Shown: positions 17,972 to 27,815 of the stretch, one piece after another
Position numbering within the stretch: position 1 is the stretch's first letter
How the letters are laid out: each line of letters opens with the position of its first letter
Program-made: the position numbers and the translations under genes
Notes under the pieces: model-generated
Database searches by the model: none
What the model was told of the DNA's origin: nothing
The model's input: the letters and a program-made list of their open reading frames with translations, nothing else
Assembly: GCA_020445745.1 (NCBI GenBank)
Contig: JAGRGB010000029.1
Location: 186,001 to 250,000, forward strand
DNA from: Rhodocyclaceae bacterium
Lineage (GTDB): Bacteria > Pseudomonadota > Gammaproteobacteria > Burkholderiales > Rhodocyclaceae
Reading direction: 5' to 3'
DNA: 64,000 nucleotides

Positions 17972-20014
17972 ATGACCCGTCTGGCCGCATGCCAATCCGA
18001 TGACCGTTCCGTAGACCGCTCCGTATCGCCCGCCGACGTGGTGCTCGAGGTCGGCGGCCTGAAGGTCGCGCTCGGTGCGGTGCGTGCGGTGGACGGCATC
18101 GATCTGCGGCTGCACGCCGGCGAGACCTTCGCGCTGCTGGGCGAGTCCGGTTGCGGCAAGTCGATGACCGCGCTGGCGCTGATGCGGCTGCTGCCCGACG
18201 GCGGACGTGTCACCGCGGGCAGCGTGCGCTTCCAGGGCCGGGAGCTGCTGGCGCTGAGCGAGGCGACGATGCGCGAGGTCCGCGGCGGCGGCCTCGCGAT
18301 GATCTTCCAGGAACCATCCACCAGCCTCAATCCGGTGTTGACCGTGTCGCAGCAGATCGGCGAGGTGCTGGCGGTGCATCGCCGGCTGCGCGGCGAGGCG
18401 GCGCGCGGCGAGTGCCGGCGGCTGCTGGATGCGGTCGGCATTCCCGATCCCGACGAGCGCCTCGGTGCCTATCCGTTCCAGCTCTCCGGTGGCATGAAGC
18501 AGCGGGTCATGATCGCGATGGCCCTGGCCGGCGAGCCCGACCTGCTGATCGCCGACGAGCCGACCACCGCCCTCGACGTCACCATCCAGTCCCAGGTGCT
18601 CGACCTGCTGGCGAGTCTCCAGGCGAGCCGCGGCATGGGCATGCTGCTGATCACCCACGATCTCGGCGTGGTTGCCCGCATGGCACACCGGGTCGCGGTG
18701 ATGTATGCCGGCGAACTGGTCGAGTGCGGTCCGCGCACCGCATTCTTCGCCCGGCCGCTGCACCCCTACTCGCGCAAGCTGTTCGCCGCGCTGCCGGCCG
18801 ACAGCCTGCGCGGTTTCGAACTGGAGACGCTGCGTGGCAGCGTGCCGCGGCTCGACCGCAGCTTCGTCGGCTGCCGCTTCGCCGAGCGCTGCCCGCAGGC
18901 GTTCGAGCGCTGTCGTGCGGAAGCGCCCGGCTGGCACGAGGTCGATGGCCAGCAGGTGCGCTGCCATCTGTTCGACGGGCGCCACGAACCTTGGGCGCGA
19001 CCGTCGCCGGTGGCCTCGGCCGCAGCCGCACGGGCCGACGATCGCGGGCGGGCGCTGCTCGAAGTCGATGACCTTCAGGTCCATTTCCCGATCCGCAAGG
19101 GGCTCTTCAAGCGCACCGTCGGCCATGTGCGCGCGGTCGACGGCGTCGATCTGCGGCTCGCCGCCGGGCGTACCCTGGCGCTGGTCGGCGAGTCGGGTTG
19201 CGGCAAGACCACCGTCGGCAAGGCCCTGCTGCGGCTGGTGGCGCCCAGCGCCGGCTCGGTGCGCTTCGATGGTGTCGACCTCGCGGGCCTGACGCCGGCC
19301 GGCATGAAGGCGCGGCGCCGGGGCCTGCAGATGGTCTTCCAGGATCCGTTCGCTTCGCTGAATCCGCGCATGCACGTCGGCCAGATCATCGAGGAGGGCA
19401 TGGCCGCCCTCGGTGTCGGCAGCGACAGCGAGGATCGTCGTCGTGCGATCGCGGCGCTGCTCGAGCAGGTCGGCCTGTCGGCCGACATGGCGGCGCGCTA
19501 TCCGCATGCCTTCTCCGGTGGCCAGCGCCAGCGGGTGGCGATCGCGCGGGCGCTGGCGGTGTCGCCGAAACTGCTGGTGTGCGACGAGCCGACCAGTGCG
19601 CTCGATGTCTCGGTGCAGGCACAGATCCTCAACCTGCTGCGCGATCTGCAGCGCGAGCTGGGTCTCGCCTATCTGTTCATCACCCACAACCTGGCGGTGG
19701 TCGATTACCTCGCCGACGAGGTCGCGGTGATGTATCTCGGCCGCATCGTCGAATCCGGGCCCGCCGAAGCCGTGCTCGCGCACACGGCGCATCCGTATAC
19801 GCGGGCCCTGCTCGATGCGGTGCCGCGGATCGATGGGCCAGCGCCCGCCGGCGGCGGCATCGGCGGCGAACTGCCATCACCGATCCGGCCGCCGTCCGGC
19901 TGCCATTTCCACCCGCGCTGCCCGCGGGCCGAGGCGCGCTGCCGAACGACCTATCCCGAAGTGCGTGAGGTCGCTGAAGCCCACCGTGTCCGTTGCCACT
20001 TCCCGCTCGCTTGA
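17972..20014 (+). CDS. Fused double ATPase of a peptide/nickel-type ABC importer
   Basis: 680-residue tandem of two ABC ATPases equivalent to DppD and DppF in one chain, as in GsiA and YejF. The first domain has Walker A GESGCGKS at 57-64, signature LSGGMKQRV and Walker [13 protein letters not shown]. The second has GESGCGKT at 406-413, FSGGQRQRV and [12 protein letters not shown]. Each half ends in the oligopeptide-transporter C-terminal Cys cluster (GCRFAERCP...[10 protein letters not shown]...RC). No cognate permease or binding-protein gene is adjacent, so the partner subunits must be encoded elsewhere. Substrate unknown. Confidence 0.9.
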   Translation: MTRLAACQSDDRSVDRSVSPADVVLEVGGLKVALGAVRAVDGIDLRLHAGETFALLGESGCGKSMTALALMRLLPDGGRVTAGSVRFQGRELLALSEATMREVRGGGLAMIFQEPSTSLNPVLTVSQQIGEVLAVHRRLRGEAARGECRRLLDAVGIPDPDERLGAYPFQLSGGMKQRVMIAMALAGEPDLLIADEPTTALDVTIQSQVLDLLASLQASRGMGMLLITHDLGVVARMAHRVAVMYAGELVECGPRTAFFARPLHPYSRKLFAALPADSLRGFELETLRGSVPRLDRSFVGCRFAERCPQAFERCRAEAPGWHEVDGQQVRCHLFDGRHEPWARPSPVASAAAARADDRGRALLEVDDLQVHFPIRKGLFKRTVGHVRAVDGVDLRLAAGRTLALVGESGCGKTTVGKALLRLVAPSAGSVRFDGVDLAGLTPAGMKARRRGLQMVFQDPFASLNPRMHVGQIIEEGMAALGVGSDSEDRRRAIAALLEQVGLSADMAARYPHAFSGGQRQRVAIARALAVSPKLLVCDEPTSALDVSVQAQILNLLRDLQRELGLAYLFITHNLAVVDYLADEVAVMYLGRIVESGPAEAVLAHTAHPYTRALLDAVPRIDGPAPAGGGIGGELPSPIRPPSGCHFHPRCPRAEARCRTTYPEVREVAEAHRVRCHFPLA

Positions 20015-20114
20015 GCGTCACCCGGCCGTGGCCATGGACACACCGCGAAGCAGTTTCCGTGCGCGACACTGATAATATGGCTTTCGACATATGAATTCGA
20101 CGGAAGGCACGATC

Positions 20115-21494
20115 ATGACCGAGGGTTCGACACGCCCCGAGCCGGTACTCGAGGCGCGTGCGGAGATCGCCACGCTGCTGCAGCTGACGCCGGCGGAAGT
20201 GCGCCAGAGCCTGGCCGAGCTGGTCGATGCCTGCGCCGGTGAAATCGCGGCCGAGTTCTACGACGTGATGACGAGCGACGAATCCGCCCGCCATTTCCTC
20301 GAGCACGAAGTCGTCAGCAAGCGCCTGAAGGCGTCGATGGAGAACTGGCTGCGCGACCTGTTCGTCGCGCTCGACGCGAGTCGCCTCGATCTGCTGATCG
20401 CGAGACAGATCGAGATCGGCGAGATCCATGCCCGCATCAAGTTGCCGCCGGTGCTGATGCAAGCCGGCGTGCGCCAGATCTGCCGCAGCCTGCGGTCGCG
20501 TCTCGAGGCGCGCGGCGGAGCGACCAGATCGACGCTGCAGGCGGCGCTCTACGCCAGCGATCTGCTGCACCTGGCGGACGGGCTGATGATGACCGCCTAC
20601 GTTCGCGACGTGCAGAAGGGTGCCCGCGCCGGCGAGGCCTATCGCCAGGTGTTGCTCGGCCACGACACGATGCTCGAACGGGAGCGCCAGCGTGCCGTGC
20701 TGTCGGAATGGACCAGCGAACTGCTGTTCGCGGTGCGCTCGAGCGTGCGCCTGCGCCACCTGCCGCGGCTCGCGGACTCGGAGTTCGGCCTGTGGTTCAA
20801 GCACAAGGCCGAGGTATTGTTCGAAGGCGCGCCGGACGCCGCGATCGTGTCGGACGCGATCGATCAGATCGACAGCGTGCTGCTGCCGAAGATGGTTGCC
20901 GGCGGCATGTCCGAGAACGATCTGCAGTCGGTGCTGGCCGAATTGCGGCGGCAACTGGAATTCGTCCGCTATCTGTCGGGCGATCTGTTCGACCGGGTGC
21001 TAAGTGCCCACGCCGGCAAGGATTCGGTGACCGGCCTGATGTCGCGAAGACACCTGCCGGCGGTGCTGGACCGGGTGATCGCCCAGCATCGCCAGGGTGA
21101 TCGCAGCTTCGGCTTCGTGATCGCCCACGTGGACGAGATGCGCAGCCAGGCCTATTCCGAGGATTCCCGCAACGCGCTGATGCACCAGATCGCGGCCTGT
21201 CTGCTCGAGATCGCGCGCACCTCCGATCATCTGTTCCGCTACGGCAGCGGCGAGTTCGCGCTGGTTTGCGTCGAGATCGGTCGGGAGGCGCTGGCCGACA
21301 CCGCCAACCGCTTGCGCAACCGGATCTTCGGGCACGGCTTCGCACTGCGTCACGACCCGAAGGCGCGGGCATCGTTAAGCATCGGTGTCGCGATGTACGA
21401 CGGTCATCCCGACTACATGCAGGTGATCCGGCGGGCCGAGGCGGCGCTGGTGCGGGCGGTTGCCGACGGCGGCAACTGCGTGCAGTGGTCGTAG
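20115..21494 (+). CDS. Globin-coupled sensor with degenerate GGDEF domain
   Basis: 459 residues from ATG 20115, chosen because GGAAGG lies 7 nt upstream; ATG 20091 has no site. Residues ~20-160 form a sensor globin like DosC/YddV-type diguanylate cyclases, with the probable proximal haem His105 in IGEIHARIKLPP. A helical linker leads to a GGDEF domain starting at DSVTGLMSRRHL. The active-site motif reads GSGEF instead of GG(D/E)EF, so the metal-binding acidic residue at position 3 is Gly. It is therefore probably inactive as a cyclase and may act as a haem-gas-responsive binding protein. It may be monocistronic. Confidence 0.82.
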   Translation: MTEGSTRPEPVLEARAEIATLLQLTPAEVRQSLAELVDACAGEIAAEFYDVMTSDESARHFLEHEVVSKRLKASMENWLRDLFVALDASRLDLLIARQIEIGEIHARIKLPPVLMQAGVRQICRSLRSRLEARGGATRSTLQAALYASDLLHLADGLMMTAYVRDVQKGARAGEAYRQVLLGHDTMLERERQRAVLSEWTSELLFAVRSSVRLRHLPRLADSEFGLWFKHKAEVLFEGAPDAAIVSDAIDQIDSVLLPKMVAGGMSENDLQSVLAELRRQLEFVRYLSGDLFDRVLSAHAGKDSVTGLMSRRHLPAVLDRVIAQHRQGDRSFGFVIAHVDEMRSQAYSEDSRNALMHQIAACLLEIARTSDHLFRYGSGEFALVCVEIGREALADTANRLRNRIFGHGFALRHDPKARASLSIGVAMYDGHPDYMQVIRRAEAALVRAVADGGNCVQWS

Positions 21495-21744
21495 TGGTCC
21501 GCTTCGCAAATGCCGGAACACGAAAGCGCGCCTCGCGCCCGGTGGCGGCATTGCTCGTCCGGCCATCGCTGTAGCTCGCGCCTTGCCACGGGGCCGGATG
21601 CATCACCTTCGTGATGTCCCTTGATCGACGACGCGGACCACTAGCCCGGACATCTCGCCGCAGCGGCCATCGGCTTCGCGCGCAATGCTCGAATCCGCCG
21701 GCGTCCCGTTGCGGCGGCATGCCGCGGCCCGGCGACGATCCCGG

Positions 21745-23208
21745 CTAGGCCGTGTGCCTTCCGCCGGCGGCCACGCCGGCTGCATCGATGCGCGGCCGTT
21801 CGTGGTCATGGGCCGGAGGATGTGGCCGCTCGCCCGCACGCGGAAACCGGCATTCGAAGGAAGTTTCGCGATCCTCGCTGCGGACCCGGATGTCGCCGCC
21901 GTGGGCGCGCACGATCGAGCGCGCGATCGCGAGCCCCAGTCCCGCGCCTTCGCCGTCACGGCTGCGGGCCGGGTCAGACCGGTAGAAGCGGTCGAACAGC
22001 CGTGGCAGGGCCTGCGGTGAAATCGCGGGGCCCCGATTGCCGACCGTCAGCGTCGGGCCGCCGCTGTCTCCCGGGTCGATCGCGACGCGGATCGTGCTGC
22101 CGCGGTCGGCATGGCGGATCGCGTTGGACAGCAGGTTGGCGATCGCCCGCCGCAGCATCGGGCCGTCTCCCCACAGTTGCGCGTCGCCGCAAGCCGCCAG
22201 TGCCACGCCTCGATCCTCGGCGAGCGCCTCGAAATAGTCGAGCAGGGCGCCGACTTCCGCACCCAGCGCCACCTGTCGCAGATTAGGCAGATGTCCAGCG
22301 TCGGTCTTGGCCAGCAGCAACATGTCATCGACCATGCGCGACAGCCGCTCGTATTCCTCCAGCGCCGAGTGCAGCAGCTCCCGGTACTCGTCCGGCGTAC
22401 GCGCCTTGCCGAGCGACACTTCGGCCTGGGTGCGCAGGTTTGCCAGGGGCGTGCGCAGTTCGTGGGCGATGTCGGAGGAGAACTCCGACAGCCGGCGATA
22501 ACCGTCCTCGAGCCGCTGCAGCATGCCGTTGAAGGCATTCGCGAGTGCCAGCAGCTCGGGCGCGATCGCTTCGGTCGGCAGCCGCTCGGCCAGACGCTCG
22601 GGGTCGATCGCGGTGATGCGCTCGGTGAGCCGCCGCAGCGGAGCCAGCCCGCTTCGTGCGACGAACCAGCCGAGCGCCGCCATCAGCGCCGCGGTGAGCG
22701 CGATCGCCAGCCACAGGGCACGACGCAGCTCGGCCAGGAAGTGCTCGTGGCGGGTGATGTCGCGCAACACGCCGACGGTCAGCACGCCGGGCTCCGGCAG
22801 GCCGCTGTCGATGCGCAGGCCCATCACGCGGTAGCCACGTTCCGCATCCTTGAATTCGATCGGTACGTCGACCGGCAAGCGGTGCGACCGCAGGGTGTCG
22901 GCGAGACGCTCGCCGATCGACGCGAACAAGGTGTCGCCGTTGCCGTCGAGCAGCAGCACGCCGAGTTCCTCGTGGCCGACCAGGGCGCGCGCCAGCTCGG
23001 TCGGCAGCCGGTCGAACTCGACGACCGACGACTTGCTCTCGATCAATCGTCGCACCAGTTCGAGCTTGCCGCGGATCTCGATGCGGTCCTGCTCTTCGAA
23101 GTGCGCGACCAGCATCGCCGAGATCCATAGCCCCGCCGACAGCAGGATCAGCCCCGACGCACCGGCGAACAGCAGGGCGGTGCGCAGCGTGATCGAGCGC
23201 AGCCGCAT
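21745..23208 (-). CDS. cusS: Heavy-metal sensor histidine kinase (CusS type)
   Basis: 487-residue inner-membrane kinase. TM1 spans ~10-35, a periplasmic sensor domain ~36-162, TM2 ~163-185, then HAMP, a HisKA domain with phospho-His249 (SSDIAHELRTPLANL), and HATPase_c with N-box NLLSNAIRHAD and G-boxes (GAGLGLAIARSIV). The layout and motifs fit the CusS/CopS/IrlS heavy-metal kinases. The start codon overlaps the regulator's stop (ATGA at 23208), so translation is coupled. It sits beside copper-efflux genes, so the ligand is most likely periplasmic Cu+ or Ag+. The C-terminal ~30 residues are His/Pro-rich (RPHPPAHDHERP). Confidence 0.9.
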   Translation of the reverse strand: MRLRSITLRTALLFAGASGLILLSAGLWISAMLVAHFEEQDRIEIRGKLELVRRLIESKSSVVEFDRLPTELARALVGHEELGVLLLDGNGDTLFASIGERLADTLRSHRLPVDVPIEFKDAERGYRVMGLRIDSGLPEPGVLTVGVLRDITRHEHFLAELRRALWLAIALTAALMAALGWFVARSGLAPLRRLTERITAIDPERLAERLPTEAIAPELLALANAFNGMLQRLEDGYRRLSEFSSDIAHELRTPLANLRTQAEVSLGKARTPDEYRELLHSALEEYERLSRMVDDMLLLAKTDAGHLPNLRQVALGAEVGALLDYFEALAEDRGVALAACGDAQLWGDGPMLRRAIANLLSNAIRHADRGSTIRVAIDPGDSGGPTLTVGNRGPAISPQALPRLFDRFYRSDPARSRDGEGAGLGLAIARSIVRAHGGDIRVRSEDRETSFECRFPRAGERPHPPAHDHERPRIDAAGVAAGGRHTA

Positions 23209-23888
23209 CAGGCCTCCGGTGCCTCGAGCACGTATCCCATGCCGCGGATGGTACGGATCAGCCGCACCTCGAACGGTTCGTCCACCTTCGCGCGCAGCCG
23301 GCGCACCGCGACTTCGATGACGTTGGTGTCGCTGTCGAAGTTCATGTCCCACACCTGGGAGGCGATCAGCGAACGCGGCAACACCTCGCCGCGGCGGCGC
23401 ATGAAGAGTTCGAGCAGCGCGAATTCCTTGGCGGTCAGGTCGATCCTCCGGCCGGCCCGCTGCACGCGGCGGCGCAGCAGATCCAGTTCCAGGTCGGCCG
23501 CCCGCAGCACGCCGTTGTCCACCTGGGCGCGGCCGCGCCGCAACAGCGTGCGCAAGCGGGCCAGCAGCTCCGAGAACGCAAAGGGCTTGACCAGGTAGTC
23601 GTCGGCGCCCAGCTCGAGACCGTGCACCCGGTCTTCGACCTCGTCGCGCGCGGTCAGGAAGATCACCGGGATGTCCTTGCCGGCGGCCCGCAGCGCCTCC
23701 AGCACCTGCCAGCCGGTCAGCCCCGGCAGCATCACGTCGAGCACCAGCAGGTCGTAGTCGGTGGTCAGGGCGAGGTGCAGGCCGTCGCCGCCGTTGCGCG
23801 CGAGATCGGTGACGAAGCCCGCCTCGGACAGTCCCTGGCGCAGGTAGTCACCGGTCTTCGCTTCGTCTTCGATGATCAGGATCTTCAT
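23208..23888 (-). CDS. cusR: Response regulator, OmpR family (CusR/CopR type)
   Basis: 226 residues from ATG 23888 ([16 protein letters not shown]). The receiver domain has phospho-Asp51 ([10 protein letters not shown]), Thr in FLTARD and Lys in YLVKPF. A winged-helix DNA-binding domain follows ([49 protein letters not shown]). The [13 protein letters not shown] stretch is characteristic of the heavy-metal CusR/PcoR/CopR group. It is predicted to bind the two boxes near 24.0 and 28.36 kb and to activate the copper operons. Confidence 0.92.
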   Translation of the reverse strand: MKILIIEDEAKTGDYLRQGLSEAGFVTDLARNGGDGLHLALTTDYDLLVLDVMLPGLTGWQVLEALRAAGKDIPVIFLTARDEVEDRVHGLELGADDYLVKPFAFSELLARLRTLLRRGRAQVDNGVLRAADLELDLLRRRVQRAGRRIDLTAKEFALLELFMRRRGEVLPRSLIASQVWDMNFDSDTNVIEVAVRRLRAKVDEPFEVRLIRTIRGMGYVLEAPEA

Positions 23889-23994
23889 CTCGATTGCCCC
23901 GCCTGCCCGGGCTGGCATGACCTGTACGACGGTTCGCCGCCGCGCGAGCCGGCGCGGGCCGCATTGTGCCCGGCAGCCACCACAGAGCGTGCAC

Positions 23995-24020
23995 ATTACA
24001 AAGATGTAATCCCGGTGTCA
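23995..24020 (+). promoter_or_regulatory. Putative CusR/CopR box A
   Basis: Contains the inverted repeat ATTACA-AAGA-TGTAAT, followed by CC-N4-GTCA. The same spaced pattern recurs at 28349-28373. It lies in the 252-bp divergent region between cusR and the first copper operon, where a heavy-metal response regulator would bind. A possible -10 (AATATC) is about 25 bp downstream. Regulator identity is inferred. Confidence 0.65.
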
Positions 24021-24140
24021 GCCGGATGACCGTTCGCTGCTGCCAATATCATCCCGGGAATGGCATGCCACCGCCAAGCCGTCGCTTGCGGTGCTGCCTG
24101 GATGACGGTCGCAACCGACGCTCCGACGGAGGATCCAGAC

Positions 24141-24434
24141 ATGAGGCGTGTTCTGCTGCTGCTCGCCGCCGGCAGCGGTGTGCTGGTCGCCAACGCCATC
24201 GCCGCCGACCCGGATCGCGCCCCGGCGGTGGCGTGGGCGGCGGCCGATGGCGGGATGTCGCAGCGGATCCCGGCCGAGGCGTCGGCCTTCGACAGCTACC
24301 GGCACTTCGATCCGTCGCCGGCAGCCGCGGACTGGCGCGCCGCCAACGACGAGGTGGGCCGCCTCGGTGGCTTCCTGGGACACATGCGGCCGCCCCCGGG
24401 CGAGGGCACCGCCGACCGGCGGGACGATCGGTGA
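24141..24434 (+). CDS. Small exported protein of the copper operon
   Basis: 97 residues from ATG 24141 behind GGAGG. A clear signal peptide (MRRVLLLLAAGSGVLVANAIAA) is predicted to be cleaved after ANAIA. The mature part is ~75 residues, rich in Ala, Asp and Pro, with few Met/His (MSQRIPAE, GFLGHMRPPP). I know of no defined family. It is the first gene after the regulatory box, and its stop overlaps the GTG start of the outer-membrane component, so it is probably part of the copper response. Confidence 0.6.
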   Translation: MRRVLLLLAAGSGVLVANAIAADPDRAPAVAWAAADGGMSQRIPAEASAFDSYRHFDPSPAAADWRAANDEVGRLGGFLGHMRPPPGEGTADRRDDR

Positions 24435-25861
24435 CGACGGGGCGGTGGCCCCGGGTGGCGGCCGTGGCAGCGCTGTCGGCGTCTCTGCTCGGCGGCTGTG
24501 CAGGCACCGTGATCGACGACAATTTCAGCGCCCTGGAGGCCTATGGCACTGAAAAGCTCGGCACCCCGCCACGCTGGCTGCAGAGCGACGGCGAGCGCAG
24601 CCGCATGGCGGCCGAGGTCGAGCGGATGCTGGCAAAGCCGCTTTCGCTGGCCGATGCGCAGCGGATCGCGGTCGGCTACAGCCCGGCGTTCCAGGTGGTG
24701 CTCGCCGAGGCCGCCGCTGCCAGCGCCGATGCCACCCGCTCGGCGCGCGTCGCCAATCCGGTGTTGCGCTTCGAGCACCTGTGGCGCGAGCACGACGGCG
24801 AGCGCGATCTCGACATCGGCCGCGCGCTGAGCTTCTCCCTGTTCGACGTCCTGCTGCTGCCGGCCCGGCGCGAGCAGGCCGAGTTCCGCCAGCGACAGAC
24901 GCGGCTGAAGGCCGCTGCGGCGCTCGTCGCCAAGGTCGGCGAACTCCGCCAGGCGTGGGTCGAGGCAGTGGCGGCCGGCCAGCTCGCGGACTACCGGGCG
25001 GCGGTCGCGGAAGCCGCCGAAGTCGGCGCAGAACTCGCTCGCCGGATGCAGCAGGTGGGCAACTTCAGCCGCCTGCAGCGCGCCCGCGAGCAACTGGCCT
25101 ACGCCGACGCGGTCGCCGGCCTGGCCCGTGCGCGACACACCGCGACCGCGGCGCGCGAGGCGCTGACACGGGTGCTCGGCCTGCCGGCCGGGCTGGCTGC
25201 GCGCCTCCAACTGCCGGCCCATCTGCCCGACCCCCCGGCCAAACTGCCGGACGACAGCGATGAGGCGCTGCGCAGCGCGCGCGACGAGCGCCTCGACCTG
25301 CGCCTCGCCCGTGCCGAGCTGGACCGGCTGGCGGCGGCGATGGGGCTCACCCGGGTCACCAGCGTGGTCGACGGCATGCACCTCTCGCTGCAGAACAACA
25401 GCGAGAGCGGCGAGGTGCGGCAGCGTGGCTACGAGATCGAACTGCCGCTGCCGATCTTCGATTTCGGCGATGCCACCCGGGCCGGCGCCCGGGCGCGCTA
25501 CATGGCTGCGCTGCATGGCGTCGCCGAGGTTGCCCGCCGTGCCGGCTCGGAACTTCGCGAGGCCAGGGCGGCCTACCGCAGCGCCTGGGCGCTGGAGCGC
25601 CATTACCGGGAGGAGGTCGTGCCCTTGCGGGAAACCATCTCGGAGGAGATGCTCTACCAGTACAACGGCATGCTGATCGGCATTTTCGAACTGCTTGCCG
25701 ACGGCCGTTCGCGGGTCGGTGCGGTGATTGCCGCGATCGAGGCCCGGCGCGACCTGTGGCTGGCCGATGCGGCGTTGAAGGGGGCCATGCTGGGCAGCCC
25801 GATCCCGCCGCCGGCGATGCAGACCGGCGCGGCGGTGGCCGACGCGGGAGGTGGTCATTGA
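24431..25861 (+). CDS. TolC-family outer-membrane lipoprotein
   Basis: 476 residues from GTG 24431, overlapping the previous stop (GTGA). The signal peptide ends in lipobox LLGGC. Two repeats of long amphipathic helices follow, typical of TolC/CusC-type channels (AQRIAVGYSPAFQVVLAEA.., RARYMAALHGVAEVARRAGSELREARAAYRSA). It lies next to a multicopper oxidase rather than an RND pump and is distinct from the second TolC-like gene at 28.9 kb. It may serve copper export with a distant pump, or it may be a structural outer-membrane factor of this operon. Confidence 0.82.
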   Translation: MTTGRWPRVAAVAALSASLLGGCAGTVIDDNFSALEAYGTEKLGTPPRWLQSDGERSRMAAEVERMLAKPLSLADAQRIAVGYSPAFQVVLAEAAAASADATRSARVANPVLRFEHLWREHDGERDLDIGRALSFSLFDVLLLPARREQAEFRQRQTRLKAAAALVAKVGELRQAWVEAVAAGQLADYRAAVAEAAEVGAELARRMQQVGNFSRLQRAREQLAYADAVAGLARARHTATAAREALTRVLGLPAGLAARLQLPAHLPDPPAKLPDDSDEALRSARDERLDLRLARAELDRLAAAMGLTRVTSVVDGMHLSLQNNSESGEVRQRGYEIELPLPIFDFGDATRAGARARYMAALHGVAEVARRAGSELREARAAYRSAWALERHYREEVVPLRETISEEMLYQYNGMLIGIFELLADGRSRVGAVIAAIEARRDLWLADAALKGAMLGSPIPPPAMQTGAAVADAGGGH

Positions 25862-27270
25862 AGCCGGACACGGCCAGCCGGGGACGCCGACGCTTCCTCG
25901 CCGGTGCCGGCGTCGCCGCCGCGGTCTCGGTGGTCGGCCGCGGCGCGCTGGCCGCGCTGCCGGAACCGGCGATACAGGACTCTGCCGACACCATGCCGCC
26001 GCTGGCGCCGCCGAACGGTCGCCCCTACGACCCGGTCGTCACGCTCAACGGCTGGACCGCGCCATGGCGGATGAAGGACGGCGTCAAGGAGTTCCACCTG
26101 GTCGCCGAGCCGGTCGAGCGCGAGATCGCGCCGGGGATGGTCGCCCGGCTGTGGGGCTACAACGGCCAGTCGCCGGGACCGACCATCGAGGTCGTCGAAG
26201 GCGACCGCCTGCGCATATTCGTGACCAACCGCCTGCCCGAGCACACCACGATCCACTGGCACGGCCAGCGACTGCCCAACGGCATGGACGGCGTCGGTGG
26301 CCTGACGCAGCCGCACATCCCGCCCGGCAGCACCTTCGTCTACGAGTTCGTCGCCCGCCGACCGGGCACCTTCATGTACCACCCCCACGCCGACGAGATG
26401 ACCCAGATGGCGATGGGCATGATGGGCTTCTGGGTCACCCATCCGCGCCGGCGCGATCCGCTGATCCGCAAGGTGGACCGCGATTTCTGCATCCTGATGA
26501 ACGCCTACGACGTCGAGCCGGGCAGCGCGGTGCCGAACACCAACACCATGCTCGACTTCAACCTCTGGACCTGGAACAGCCGCGCCTTTCCGGGCATCGA
26601 CTCGCTCAACGTGCGCCACGATGACCGCGTCCGCGTGCGCATCGGCAACCTGACGATGACCAACCACCCGATCCACATCCACGGCCACGAGTTCGAGGTC
26701 ACCGGCACCGACGGCGGACCGACGCCGAAGGGTTCGCGCTGGCCGGAAGTGACGGTGGACGTCGCGGTCGGCCAGATGCGCCAGATCGAGTTCGTCGCCG
26801 ACGAACTGGGCGACTGGGCGATGCACTGCCACAAGTCCCACCACACGATGAACGCGATGGGCCATGACGTGCCGAACCTGATCGGCATCGATCATCGTGG
26901 CCTGATCGACAAGATCCAGGCGCTGGTGCCGGAGTACATGCTGATGGGCGAGCGGGGCATGGCCGACATGGGTGCGATGGAGATGCCGCTGCCGGACAAC
27001 ACGCTGCCGATGATGACCGGGCTGGGCCCGTTCGGCGCGGTAGAGATGGGTGGCATGTTCACGGTCCTAAAGGTCAGGAGCGAGCAGCCACGGGGCGACT
27101 ACCGGGCGCCGGCCGACTATCGGCACCCGGCCGGCACGGTGGCCCGGCCATGGGCCGGGCAGGCGCCACCAGCTGCGCGTCACGGCGCCGCCGGCGCCGG
27201 CGCGTTGCCGGCCGACGGTACCGCCGGCATCGAGCTGGTGGCGCGCGCGGGCCGTCGTCGGGCGCGCTGA
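25858..27270 (+). CDS. Tat-exported multicopper oxidase (CopA/CueO-like)
   Basis: 470 residues from TTG 25858, coupled to the previous gene (TTGA) with GGAGGT upstream. A twin-arginine signal (RGRRRFLAGAG) exports it folded to the periplasm. All four copper-ligand clusters are visible: HWHG, HPHAD, HPIHIHGHEF and HCHKSHHTMNAM, giving one T1 and a trinuclear T2/T3 site. The likely role is oxidation of Cu+ to less toxic Cu2+. The last ~70 residues after the cupredoxin core are Ala/Arg/Pro-rich and look unstructured. The Met-rich segment near 26.96 kb (MADMGAMEMP) may bind Cu+. Confidence 0.92.
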   Translation: MKPDTASRGRRRFLAGAGVAAAVSVVGRGALAALPEPAIQDSADTMPPLAPPNGRPYDPVVTLNGWTAPWRMKDGVKEFHLVAEPVEREIAPGMVARLWGYNGQSPGPTIEVVEGDRLRIFVTNRLPEHTTIHWHGQRLPNGMDGVGGLTQPHIPPGSTFVYEFVARRPGTFMYHPHADEMTQMAMGMMGFWVTHPRRRDPLIRKVDRDFCILMNAYDVEPGSAVPNTNTMLDFNLWTWNSRAFPGIDSLNVRHDDRVRVRIGNLTMTNHPIHIHGHEFEVTGTDGGPTPKGSRWPEVTVDVAVGQMRQIEFVADELGDWAMHCHKSHHTMNAMGHDVPNLIGIDHRGLIDKIQALVPEYMLMGERGMADMGAMEMPLPDNTLPMMTGLGPFGAVEMGGMFTVLKVRSEQPRGDYRAPADYRHPAGTVARPWAGQAPPAARHGAAGAGALPADGTAGIELVARAGRRRAR

Positions 27271-27320
27271 GGCGGCGCGCTGCGCGATTTCAACTCAAAC
27301 CTTTTCGGGAGTTCTTGTCG

Positions 27321-27815
27321 ATGAAACGTATCAGTCTGGTCCTGGCCGCCGTGCTGCTCGCGGTGGCCCAAGGCGTCGCCGCCCATGGCGGCGCCAAGCA
27401 CGACGACGGTAAGGCCGAGATGGACGACAGGGAGCAGATGCCCTGGGGCATCGCCGGCGACGCCGCCGATGCGGTTCACACGGTCAGCATTGGCATGAGC
27501 GATGCGATGCACTTCACGCCGGACCTGATCCGCGTGCACCAGGGCGAGACCGTGCGCTTCGACGTGCGCAATGACGGCGAGGTGATGCACGAGCTGGTGA
27601 TCGGCACCGCCGATGTCCTCGCCGAGCACGCCGCGCTGATGAAGCGCTTTCCCAACATGGAGCACAGCGCACCCTACATGATCCACGTCCCGCCCGGAAC
27701 CCGCGGCGAGATCGTGTGGACCTTCAACCGCAGCGGTGAATTCGACTTCGCGTGCCTGATTCCCGGCCACTTGGAAGCCGGCATGGTCGGACGCATCGAA
27801 GTGGCCACCGAATGA
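27321..27815 (+). CDS. Periplasmic cupredoxin (plastocyanin-like)
   Basis: 164 residues with a signal peptide (MKRISLVLAAVLLAVAQGVAAHG) and a His/Asp-rich mature N-terminus. A single cupredoxin domain carries type-1 copper ligands: His in VMHELVIG, Cys and His in FACLIPGH, and the following Met in EAGM. It resembles the CopI-like cupredoxins of copper-resistance clusters. It is probably an electron-transfer or copper-carrier partner of the multicopper oxidase upstream and the cytochrome c downstream, whose ATG overlaps its stop. Confidence 0.88.
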   Translation: MKRISLVLAAVLLAVAQGVAAHGGAKHDDGKAEMDDREQMPWGIAGDAADAVHTVSIGMSDAMHFTPDLIRVHQGETVRFDVRNDGEVMHELVIGTADVLAEHAALMKRFPNMEHSAPYMIHVPPGTRGEIVWTFNRSGEFDFACLIPGHLEAGMVGRIEVATE

